NCBI GenBank assembly: GCA_964383855.1
Contig: CAYLIP010000069.1
Span: 1-11,307 of the forward strand
Direction: 5' to 3'
Length of the DNA: 11,307 nucleotides
Origin: CAZHAC01 sp964383855
GTDB taxonomy: Bacteria > Chloroflexota > Dormibacteria > Dormibacterales > Dormibacteraceae
The position numbers and the translations under genes were made by a program. The notes under the pieces were generated by a model, which had not been told where the DNA came from, made no database searches, and saw only the letters and a list, made by a program, of their open reading frames with translations. Positions 1 through 8,165 of the stretch are shown here, one piece after another (the stretch's first letter is position 1; the number at the start of each line of letters is the position of its first letter).

Positions 1-2117
1 CCGGTGTAGGTGGCCGGGTTCGAGCGCGGCGTGCGGCCGATCGGCGACTGGTCGATGTCGATCGCCTTGTCGATGTGGTCGAGGCCCTCGACACTCGAGT
101 GCGGGCCCGGCTTCTCCTTGGCGTGGTAGAAGTGCTGCGCCAGCCGCCGCGACAGGATGTCGGTGACCAGCGATGACTTGCCCGACCCCGAAACCCCCGC
201 CACCGAGGTGAAGGTGCCGAGCGGGATGGCGACGTCGATGTTCTTGAGGTTGTTGGCGCGCGCCCCGCGAACCACCAGCTGCTTGCCGTTGCCGGTCCGC
301 CGGCGAGCGGGGATGGGGATCTCGCGATCGCCGCGCAGGTACTGCGCCGTCAGGCCGTCGCTCTCCGCGATGACTTCGGCCACCGGTCCGGCGGCCACGA
401 TCTCGCCGCCGTGCTCGCCCGCCGCCGGCCCGATGTCGACCATGTAGTCGGCGGCCAGGATGGTCTCCTCGTCGTGCTCGACCACGATCAGCGTGTTCCC
501 GAGGTCCCGTAGACGGATCAGGGTGTCGATCAGCCGGCGATTGTCGCGCTGGTGGAGGCCGATGGAGGGCTCGTCGAGGACGTAGAGGACGCCCATCAGC
601 TTGGAGCCGATCTGGGTGGCCAGCCGGATGCGCTGCGACTCGCCTCCGGAGAGGGTGGTTGCGGTTCGGTCGAGCGTCAGGTAGTCGAGACCGACGTCCA
701 TCATGAACTGGAGGCGCTCCCGGATCTCCTTCAACACCCCGCGCGCGATCTCGTTCTCCCGGTTGCTCAATTGGGCCGGCAAGCCTTCGATGAGCCGGAT
801 CGCGTGCTCGACCGAAAGCGCGCAGACCTCGGCGATGTTCTCGCCGGCGACCGTCACCGCCAGCGACTCCTTCTTGAGGCGCGCCCCGCCGCACGCCGGG
901 CAGGGCTTGTAGCTCATGTACTTCTCGAGCTCCTGCTTGAGGAAGTCGCTCTCCGTCTCCTGGTACCGCCGCCCAAGGTTGGTCAGCACCCCCTCGAACG
1001 GCGCCTCGTACCAACGCTTGGCCCTGTACTGGTTGCGATACGCGAAGCGGATCTTCTTGGTCCCGCTGCCGTTGAGAAGGAAGTCAAGGTCTTTCTTCGG
1101 CAGCTTGGAGACCGGGACATTCATGTCGATCCCCTGCGCCTCGCTCGCGGTCTCCAGGAGCTCCGGGTAGAAGAACTGGGAGCGCGACCAGGGCGCGATC
1201 GCCCCTTCGGCCAGCGAGAGCGCGGGGTCGGGGATGACCAGGTCAGGGTCGGCGACCAGCTGCGAGCCCAGACCGGTGCAGACCGGGCAGGCGCCGTGCG
1301 GGTTGTTGAAGGAGAAGTTGCGCGGCTCCGGCTCGGGCACGCTGATGCCGTCGACCGGGCAGGCGTAGGCCTGGGAGAAGACGATCGCCTCCCCTCCCTC
1401 TGCGGGCAGCACGATGGCGGTCCCGCCGCCGAGCCTGACCGCGGTCTCGAGCGAGTCGACCAGCCGCGTGCGCTGCTCGGGGCCGAGCACGACCCGGTCC
1501 ACGACCACCTCGATGTCGTGCTTCTTGTTCTTCTCGAGCGGGATCTGCTCGTCGAGGGTGTAGATCTGGCCGTCGACCCGGACCCGCACGAACCCCTGCC
1601 GGCGCACGTCCTCGAGCAGCTGCCGGTACTCGCCCTTGCGGCCGCGGATGACCGGCCCGAGGACCATGAGCCGGGTCCCCGCCGGCATCCGCTCGACCTG
1701 GTCGGCCATCTGGTCGACGGTCTGCTTGGAGATCTCGCGGCCGCAGATCGGGCAGTGCGGATGCCCGATCCGCGCAAACAGCAGCCGGAGGTAGTCGTAG
1801 ACCTCGGTGACCGTGCCCACCGTCGACCGCGGGTTCTTGGAGGTGCCCTTCTGGTCGATCGAGATGGCGGGCGAGAGACCGTCGATCATGTCGACGTCGG
1901 GCTTCTCCATCTGCCCCAGGAACTGGCGGGCGTAGGCGGAGAGCGACTCCACGTACCGGCGCTGCCCCTCGGCGTAGATGGTGTCGAAGGCGAGCGACGA
2001 CTTCCCGGACCCGGAGAGGCCGGTGAACACGACCAGCCGGTCGCGCGGGATGGTCAGGTCGACGTCCTTGAGGTTGTGCTCGCGGGCGCCGCGGATGGTG
2101 ATGCGATCGATGGTCAT
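1..2117 (-). CDS. uvrA: UvrA, excinuclease ABC subunit A (N-terminal 705 residues; C-terminus outside window)
   Basis: UvrA is the DNA damage recognition ATPase of nucleotide excision repair. It acts as a dimer and loads UvrB onto damaged DNA in the cytoplasm. The frame is open from the ATG at 2117 to the window edge. It shows the first Walker A (GLSGSGKS, residues 33-40), an ABC signature LSGGESQRI near residue 489 with LDEPSIGLHQRD after it, and the second Walker A (GVSGSGKS, with Lys647). DQSPIGRTPRSNP lies near the edge. Residue numbering matches E. coli UvrA closely, so about 240-270 residues are missing. The first zinc module is unusual: C253 and C276/C279 are present, but the usual second Cys is Asp256 (ACPVDG). 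The start forms an ATGA overlap with the stop of the upstream hotdog gene, and no clear Shine-Dalgarno is seen, which suggests coupled translation. It is the last visible gene of the uvrB operon. Confidence 0.98.
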   Translation of the reverse strand, partial: MTIDRITIRGAREHNLKDVDLTIPRDRLVVFTGLSGSGKSSLAFDTIYAEGQRRYVESLSAYARQFLGQMEKPDVDMIDGLSPAISIDQKGTSKNPRSTVGTVTEVYDYLRLLFARIGHPHCPICGREISKQTVDQMADQVERMPAGTRLMVLGPVIRGRKGEYRQLLEDVRRQGFVRVRVDGQIYTLDEQIPLEKNKKHDIEVVVDRVVLGPEQRTRLVDSLETAVRLGGGTAIVLPAEGGEAIVFSQAYACPVDGISVPEPEPRNFSFNNPHGACPVCTGLGSQLVADPDLVIPDPALSLAEGAIAPWSRSQFFYPELLETASEAQGIDMNVPVSKLPKKDLDFLLNGSGTKKIRFAYRNQYRAKRWYEAPFEGVLTNLGRRYQETESDFLKQELEKYMSYKPCPACGGARLKKESLAVTVAGENIAEVCALSVEHAIRLIEGLPAQLSNRENEIARGVLKEIRERLQFMMDVGLDYLTLDRTATTLSGGESQRIRLATQIGSKLMGVLYVLDEPSIGLHQRDNRRLIDTLIRLRDLGNTLIVVEHDEETILAADYMVDIGPAAGEHGGEIVAAGPVAEVIAESDGLTAQYLRGDREIPIPARRRTGNGKQLVVRGARANNLKNIDVAIPLGTFTSVAGVSGSGKSSLVTDILSRRLAQHFYHAKEKPGPHSSVEGLDHIDKAIDIDQSPIGRTPRSNPATYT

Positions 2118-2551
2118 GAGGGCGCTGGCAGCGTCCGGTCCTGGCCGGGCGGAACCTCCGGCAGGTATACCGAAAAGGTTCCCGTCGCCGTTGCCAGGAG
2201 CACGCCCCCGGGACCCTCGACGCGGCATTCGGCCAGCGCGGTGCGCCGGCCGGCGTGGACCACGGCCGCCACCGCCCGCAGGCGAGAGCCGGGGGCAGCG
2301 GCATTGACGAAGCTCATCTTGAGGTCGAAGGTCACATGCCGCTCGCCTTCCGGAAGCGCTCCGTGGAGCGCGCGACCCATGGCCGAGTCGGCGAGCATGG
2401 AGATGAACCCGCCGTGCACCACGCCGGTGAAGTTGGTCATCTCCTCGCGGGCCGCCATCTCGATCACCGCCCGGCCGCCACCGGCCTCGATCACCTCGAT
2501 GCCCATCCACCGCCAGGCGGGCGACACCCGCAGCCGGTCTACTGGCGCCAA
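2114..2551 (-). CDS. PaaI-type hotdog-fold thioesterase-like protein (copy 1, next to uvrA)
   Basis: This 145-residue protein has the hallmarks of the PaaI/YbgC-like single-hotdog acyl-CoA thioesterases. These are normally dimers or tetramers that hydrolyse small or aromatic acyl-CoAs. Asn40 and the sequence GVVHGGFISMLADSA (residues 43-57) give the His46-Gly-Gly turn and the helix Asp55 that form the active site in the family. A beta-strand region follows (HVTFDLKMSFVNAAAPGS, 72-89). The start is TTG at 2551, preceded by GAGG at a 5-nt spacing; no ATG or GTG start lies further upstream in the open frame. A GTG at codon 9 is a possible alternative. The gene overlaps the upstream hotdog gene by 13 bp and uvrA by 4 bp (ATGA), so it belongs to the repair operon. 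The substrate is unknown. A link to DNA repair is suggested only by position and the shared SOS box. Confidence 0.88.
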   Translation of the reverse strand: MAPVDRLRVSPAWRWMGIEVIEAGGGRAVIEMAAREEMTNFTGVVHGGFISMLADSAMGRALHGALPEGERHVTFDLKMSFVNAAAPGSRLRAVAAVVHAGRRTALAECRVEGPGGVLLATATGTFSVYLPEVPPGQDRTLPAPS

Positions 2552-2969
2552 TCGCGCCTCGCGGCGATCGCCATGCAGGTGGAGGAGGCGCGGGCGACCA
2601 GCCTGCCCTCGGCGTCGGTGACGTCGGCTTCGGCGAAGAGGAGCGATCTCTTCATCTCGATGACGCGACCGGTGGCCCGGATCAGGCCCTCGACGACGGG
2701 CCGGATGTAGTTGATCTTGAGCTCGATGGTGGCGTTCGACTCGCCGGGCGCCTGCAGCGTCATCAGCGATATGGCCATGGCCGCATCGGCGATCTGGGCG
2801 ATGATGCCGCCCTGGACGACGCCGCCCTCGTGGCGATGGCCGGCGTGCGTCTCCAGCTCGACCACGCCCTGACCCTTCTCCACCGAGGCGATCCGCGCGC
2901 CGACCGTCTCTCGCCAGCCCGACCGGGGCCCCTCGCCCTCCATGCCGGCGCGGAGCCTCTCGAGGTTGG

Positions 2970-2973
<4 letters not shown>
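2539..2973 (-). CDS. PaaI-type hotdog-fold thioesterase-like protein (copy 2, next to uvrB; variant QGG motif)
   Basis: This 144-residue hotdog protein belongs to the same broad family as its downstream neighbour but is clearly diverged from it. The motif region GGVVQGGIIAQIADAAMA (residues 50-67) keeps the helix Asp63, but the usual His of the HGG turn is Gln54. His48-Glu49 precede it where the sister protein has Asn40. The strand region ATIELKINYIRPVVEG (81-96) is typical of the fold. The ATG at 2973 overlaps the uvrB stop as ATGA, and no separate promoter or Shine-Dalgarno is evident, so expression should follow uvrB. It may be a working thioesterase with a variant site, the second subunit of a heteromer with copy 1, or a non-catalytic acyl-CoA-binding protein. 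The sequence alone does not decide between these. Confidence 0.86.
2557..2560 (-). promoter_or_regulatory. Shine-Dalgarno GAGG supporting a TTG start
   Basis: On the minus strand GAGG stands 5 nt upstream of the TTG at 2551. It is one of the few Shine-Dalgarno-like sites at a gene junction in this window. It supports TTG as the start of the first hotdog gene, rather than the GTG eight codons further in. Confidence 0.5.
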
Positions 2974-5054
<2,081 letters not shown>

Positions 5055-5065
5055 GCGAAGCGTCA

Positions 5066-5071
5066 ATTCTA
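5066..5071 (-). promoter_or_regulatory. Predicted -10 element (TAGAAT) for the uvrB operon
   Basis: TAGAAT reads on the minus strand and ends 11 nt before the uvrB ATG. Transcription would then start about 5 nt upstream of the ATG, giving an almost leaderless mRNA; this fits the lack of a Shine-Dalgarno. No good TTGACA-like -35 is seen at 16-18 bp, and that region is occupied by the SOS box. Confidence 0.5.
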
Positions 5072-5091
5072 CGGCGAACACTCGTTCGCCG
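5072..5091. promoter_or_regulatory. SOS box (LexA operator) upstream of uvrB
   Basis: This is a perfect inverted repeat with 8-bp arms, CGGCGAAC-ACTC-GTTCGCCG. Its core, CGAAC-N4-GTTCG (5075-5088), is the LexA operator form known from Bacillus, mycobacteria and related lineages. Read on the uvrB strand the spacer is GAGT, which fits the RNRY spacer of the Bacillus consensus. It abuts the TAGAAT -10 element, so bound LexA would block RNA polymerase. uvrA and uvrB are classic SOS genes, which supports the assignment. It is about 40 bp upstream of the -10 of the divergent gene and could in principle affect that promoter too. Confidence 0.88.
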
Positions 5092-5130
5092 GACCACTCC
5101 GACACCGCCGGTCGAAAGGCGGCTGGAGGC

Positions 5131-5136
5131 TACGAT
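5131..5136 (+). promoter_or_regulatory. Predicted -10 element (TACGAT) giving a leaderless transcript
   Basis: TACGAT fits the TANNNT form and ends 8 nt before the ATG at 5145. RNA synthesis would thus start at or within about 2 nt of the start codon. The only Shine-Dalgarno-like run, GGAGG at 5125-5129, lies 15 nt from the ATG and upstream of this box, so it would not be in the mRNA if this promoter is used. No clear -35 is seen. Confidence 0.5.
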
Positions 5137-5144
5137 CTCGATCC

Positions 5145-6311
5145 ATGGCGTTGAACATCGACGAGCTCCGGAGCGCCGCCCGGCGGCGCCTGCCGCGAGC
5201 CGTCTTCGACTTCATCGACGGCGGCGCCGAGGACGAGGTCACGCTTCGGCGCAACCGTGAGGCGTTCGACCGTTACGCGCTCATCCCGCGCGTGGGCGTC
5301 GACGTCTCCAGCGTCGGCACCGAGACCACCCTTCTGGGCCAGCGGCTGGCGGCGCCTCTGGTGCTGGCGCCGACCGGCCTCTGCGGCATGGCCACCTCGA
5401 GAGGCGAGATCCATGCCGCGCGCGCCGCGGCCCAGGCGGCCATCGTCTTCACCGCCTCCTGCATGTCCTCGGTGACGCTGGAGGAGATTCCGGCCGAGGC
5501 ACCCGGCCAGCACTGGTTCCAGCTCTACGTGTGGAAGGACCGCGGGATCACCCGCGGCCTCATCGAGCGCGCTGCCGCCCACGGCTATCGCGCGCTGGTC
5601 GTCACCCTCGACACGCCGGTCCTCGGCCAGCGGGAGCGTGACGTCCGCAACGGCGCGACCATCCCGCCCCGTGTCACGCTGGCCAACGCGCTCGACAATC
5701 TCCGCCGGCCGGGTTGGCTGTGGACCATCTCGCGCGGCGGCCGGGTCCAGTTCGCGAACGTGGCCGCCGCCAACCCCTCGGCGTCGCTGTCGCCTTTCGC
5801 ACTCTCCCCCTTCGTCAACAGCCTCTTCGACCCCACCGTGACCTGGAAGGACCTCGACGAGATGCGCGCCCTGTGGCCGGGTCCGCTGGCGGTCAAGGGC
5901 GTGATGTGCGCCGCCGATGCCCGGCTGGCGGTGGAGCATGGGGCCGACGCGGTCATCGTCTCCAACCACGGCGGCCGCCAGCTCGACGGCGCGCCGGCCT
6001 CCCTGGACGTGCTGCCTGAGGTGGTGCAGGCCGTCGGCGACCGCTGCGAGGTGATCCTCGACGGCGGCATCCGGCGGGGCACCGACATGGCCAAGGCGAT
6101 GGCGCTGGGCGCCCGCGCCTGCATGATCGGACGCCCCTACCTCTATGGCCTGGCGGCGGGCCGCCAGGCCGGGGTCGCAGGCGCCATCCGGATCCTGGTC
6201 ACCGAGCTGCGGCGGGCGCTTGCCCTGATGGGCTGCACCTCGGCCGGCGACCTCTGCCCCGAGGTGCTGCGACCGCAGCCTTCTCGCGGAGGCCCTGCTC
6301 CTACCGGCTGA
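5145..6311 (+). CDS. FMN-dependent alpha-hydroxy acid dehydrogenase/oxidase (lactate/glycolate/mandelate family)
   Basis: This 388-residue TIM-barrel flavoprotein oxidises a 2-hydroxy acid to the 2-oxo acid by hydride transfer to FMN. Electrons then pass to oxygen or a quinone. Family features seen are VFDFIDGGAED (20-30), QLYVWKD (126-132, active-site Tyr128), TLDTP (154-158, FMN contacts), Lys251 (KGV), the catalytic block SNHGGRQLDG (273-282, His275 and Arg278), DGGIRRGTD (306-314) and GRPYLYGLA (329-337). Length is normal for the family. The N-terminal substrate-binding Tyr of glycolate oxidase is Phe23 here. No membrane-insertion loop is obvious, and the substrate (lactate, glycolate, mandelate or another) cannot be named. 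The gene is alone on the plus strand, divergent from uvrB, and its last 11 bp overlap the end of the convergent DUF71 gene. Confidence 0.93.
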   Translation: MALNIDELRSAARRRLPRAVFDFIDGGAEDEVTLRRNREAFDRYALIPRVGVDVSSVGTETTLLGQRLAAPLVLAPTGLCGMATSRGEIHAARAAAQAAIVFTASCMSSVTLEEIPAEAPGQHWFQLYVWKDRGITRGLIERAAAHGYRALVVTLDTPVLGQRERDVRNGATIPPRVTLANALDNLRRPGWLWTISRGGRVQFANVAAANPSASLSPFALSPFVNSLFDPTVTWKDLDEMRALWPGPLAVKGVMCAADARLAVEHGADAVIVSNHGGRQLDGAPASLDVLPEVVQAVGDRCEVILDGGIRRGTDMAKAMALGARACMIGRPYLYGLAAGRQAGVAGAIRILVTELRRALALMGCTSAGDLCPEVLRPQPSRGGPAPTG

Positions 6312-6954
6312 GGAGGAGATCCAGCTGGCGGAACCGCCCGTCGGTCCGGCGCCGGCCGGCCACCCAGCGGACCGGGCGCTGGAATCCGGGCCCCGAGTAG
6401 GCGAAAGAGTGGTACTCGCCGTTCTCTCCGCAGGCGTCGACACCCGTACCGGCGATCGCCTGCGCAAATTCGCGATCGATCACGCGGCCGAGCCAGGAAG
6501 CGGGCAGACGGGAGGTGTCGACGCACGTGACCACGGCGCGGCCGCCCGAGCCCACGAACTCCTCGAGCAGGGCCTGGGGCGGCTCCCCCCAGAGCGGCTC
6601 CACGTGCTCGAGGCCGGCCGCCGTGACCCTCTCCTCGTACCAGGCCCGGACGTCGGCGAGGTGGATGTCCCCGAGCACCACGCCCCGGTACCCCTCGGCG
6701 CGCAGGTCGGCCAGCAGGGAGGTGAGCCGGGCCTCCATCGACGTCCAGGGCACGGCGAGCAGGCGCAGCTCGAGCCCGAGCGCCGCGGCCTGCTCCTGAA
6801 CCATGGCCGAGCGCGTCGCGTGGAACCGGACGCGCTCGCTGGCGGGGTCGACGAAGGTCACCAGCAGCCGCACGTCCAGGCCGCGGGCAAGGGCGCGGCC
6901 GAGCGCGAGCGCGGAGTCCTTCCCGCTCGACCAGAGCAGGGCGTGTCCGCTCAG
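6301..6954 (-). CDS. DUF71/COG2102 PP-loop ATPase (Dph6-like; probable B12-salvage subgroup), predicted CTG start
   Basis: This predicted 217-residue protein belongs to the PP-loop ATP pyrophosphatases of the Dph6/DUF71 family, which adenylate a carboxyl group before amidation. The PP-loop is HALLWSSGKDSALAL (4-18, SSGKDS at 9-14). GDIHLADVRAWYEE (about 95-108), EPLWGEP and LGRVID follow, then the C-terminal signature GENGEYHSF (176-184). Bacteria lack diphthamide, and published comparative genomics of this family proposed a B12-salvage role for the ENGE(F/Y)H(T/S) subgroup. The ECF S component two genes upstream fits that. The first ATG, GTG or TTG in this frame is a GTG at 6873, which would remove the whole PP-loop. 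CTG at 6954 overlaps the moeA stop as CTGA, the same geometry as the ATGA junctions elsewhere in the operon, and restores the motif. The family call is firm; the start and the precise reaction are inferred. Confidence 0.82.
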   Translation of the reverse strand: MSGHALLWSSGKDSALALGRALARGLDVRLLVTFVDPASERVRFHATRSAMVQEQAAALGLELRLLAVPWTSMEARLTSLLADLRAEGYRGVVLGDIHLADVRAWYEERVTAAGLEHVEPLWGEPPQALLEEFVGSGGRAVVTCVDTSRLPASWLGRVIDREFAQAIAGTGVDACGENGEYHSFAYSGPGFQRPVRWVAGRRRTDGRFRQLDLLLSR

Positions 6955-8165
6955 GGCAGGTCCAGGATCATGGCCTCGACCGTGGTCCCCTCGGGAACGC
7001 CTGAATCCCCGGGCGGTATCCGCACCAGCGCCTGCGCCCCGGCCAGGGACATCAGGCGCGAGGACGACTGCGACCCGGTCGACCGGGCGACCAGGCCGTC
7101 CCCCTCCCGCGCGAGCGTGACCCGCTGGTACTCGGTCCGGTCGCCCGCCGCCCGGGCCGAGTAGCCGAGCCGGACGGGCAGGGTGGGCCGGCCCAGGCGG
7201 GCGAATCCCTGCATGCGCCGGAGGGCGGGCCGGACGAAGACCTCGAACGTGACCAGGGAGGACACGGGGAAGCCGGGCAGGCCGAAGGCGATGCGGCCGC
7301 CGGGAAGCGTCGCGAACGTGAACGGCTTTCCGGGCTTGAGGCGGACGCGGCCGATGTGGACCTCGCCCAGTGACTCCAGGAGTGGCTTGACCAGGTCGTG
7401 GGTGCCGACCGATACGCCACCCGACGTGACGAGCGCGTCGTTACGATCGAGCGCCGCCTCGACCAGGCGGCGCAGGGCGTCCGGCTCGTCGGGGGCGATT
7501 CCGAGCAGTTCGACCTGCGCCCCGGCCTCGGCCAGGGCGGCCAGCAGTGCCCAGCGGTTGGAATCGTGGATCTGCCCGGGACCGACCTCGCCGCCTGCCT
7601 CGATGAGCTCGTCGCCGGTCGAGAGCAGCGCCACCCGGGGCCGCCGGTGGACCTCGAGCTCGGCCAGCCCGACGGCCGCCGCCAGGCCGATCTCGGCCGC
7701 GCCCAGCGGCCAGCCTTGGGGCACCACCAGCTCGCCTTTCCGGAGGTCGGCTCCCACGGCGTGGAAGTTGGTGCCCGGCACCAGGCCGGCGGGCACCCTG
7801 ACAGCATCCCCCTCGACCTCGACCTCCTCGACCATGACCACGGTGTCGGCTCCCTCGGGCAGCACCCCACCGGTGAGGATCCGCGCCGCGGCGCCGGCGT
7901 CGAGGGGGCCCGGAAAGGGCCGCCCGGCCGCCGACTCGCCGCGGATGGGCAGCGTCCGGCCGGCGTCGGCGGCCCGCAGAGCGAACCCGTCGACCGCGCT
8001 CGACGGGAAGCGGGGCAGGTCGACCGGCGAGCGCAGGCCTGCGGCCAGCACGCGGCCGCCGGCGTCCGCCAGCGAGACCGACTCGGTGTCGAGGACAGGC
8101 GTCCGCTCGAGCACCAGGGCAGCGGCTTCGTCGGCGGCGACCAGCGGATACGTCGAGGCCCTCAT
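6951..8165 (-). CDS. moeA: MoeA, molybdopterin molybdotransferase
   Basis: MoeA inserts molybdate into adenylylated molybdopterin, the last common step of molybdenum cofactor synthesis. The 404-residue product shows the family motifs in order: PRFPSSAVDGFA (51-62, Asp59), ILTGGVLPEGADTVVM (96-111), GTNFHAVGADLRKGE (131-145), STGDELI (182-188), SGGVSVGTHDLVK (248-260, Asp257), KPGKP (277-281) and LPGFPVSSLVTFEVFVRPAL (296-315). The last motif is normally LPGNPVS; the conserved Asn is Phe299 here, though both prolines remain. The C-terminal domain IV is present. The ATG at 8165 overlaps the S-component stop as ATGA, and the stop overlaps the predicted CTG of the DUF71 gene. No other Mo-cofactor gene is in view, so its place in an ECF transport operon is unexplained. 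Confidence 0.94.
   Translation of the reverse strand: MRASTYPLVAADEAAALVLERTPVLDTESVSLADAGGRVLAAGLRSPVDLPRFPSSAVDGFALRAADAGRTLPIRGESAAGRPFPGPLDAGAAARILTGGVLPEGADTVVMVEEVEVEGDAVRVPAGLVPGTNFHAVGADLRKGELVVPQGWPLGAAEIGLAAAVGLAELEVHRRPRVALLSTGDELIEAGGEVGPGQIHDSNRWALLAALAEAGAQVELLGIAPDEPDALRRLVEAALDRNDALVTSGGVSVGTHDLVKPLLESLGEVHIGRVRLKPGKPFTFATLPGGRIAFGLPGFPVSSLVTFEVFVRPALRRMQGFARLGRPTLPVRLGYSARAAGDRTEYQRVTLAREGDGLVARSTGSQSSSRLMSLAGAQALVRIPPGDSGVPEGTTVEAMILDLP

Noticed and set aside
552..2621. Very long plus-strand open frame opposite uvrA (689 codons)
   Set aside because: It is antisense to a fully recognisable uvrA and hotdog gene. Its translation is rich in Arg, Asp, Leu and Val typical of a high-GC shadow frame and shows no motif.
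5061..5066. TTGACG as a -35 element on the minus strand
   Set aside because: Its matching -10 would lie inside uvrB, downstream of the start codon; TAGAAT with the adjacent SOS box explains the region better.
5055..5105. GTG at 5105 as an earlier start for uvrB
   Set aside because: It adds 17 residues not seen in UvrB and would place the -10 element and SOS box inside the gene. The ATG at 5054 gives the standard N-terminus.
5753..5762. GTTCGCGAAC palindrome
   Set aside because: The half-sites are in the reverse order for LexA, and the sequence encodes conserved-frame residues within the dehydrogenase.
6298..6315. CTCCT/AGGAG hairpin at the convergent gene ends, as a bidirectional terminator
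   Set aside because: The stem is only 5 bp with an 8-nt loop and there is no T-run on either side, so it is too weak to call.
5130..6467. Long minus-strand open frame opposite the hydroxy acid dehydrogenase
   Set aside because: It is a shadow of a gene with intact catalytic motifs and has no recognisable domain of its own.
6301..6873. GTG at 6873 as the start of the DUF71 gene
   Set aside because: It would remove the PP-loop that defines the family, although that motif is encoded in frame just upstream.
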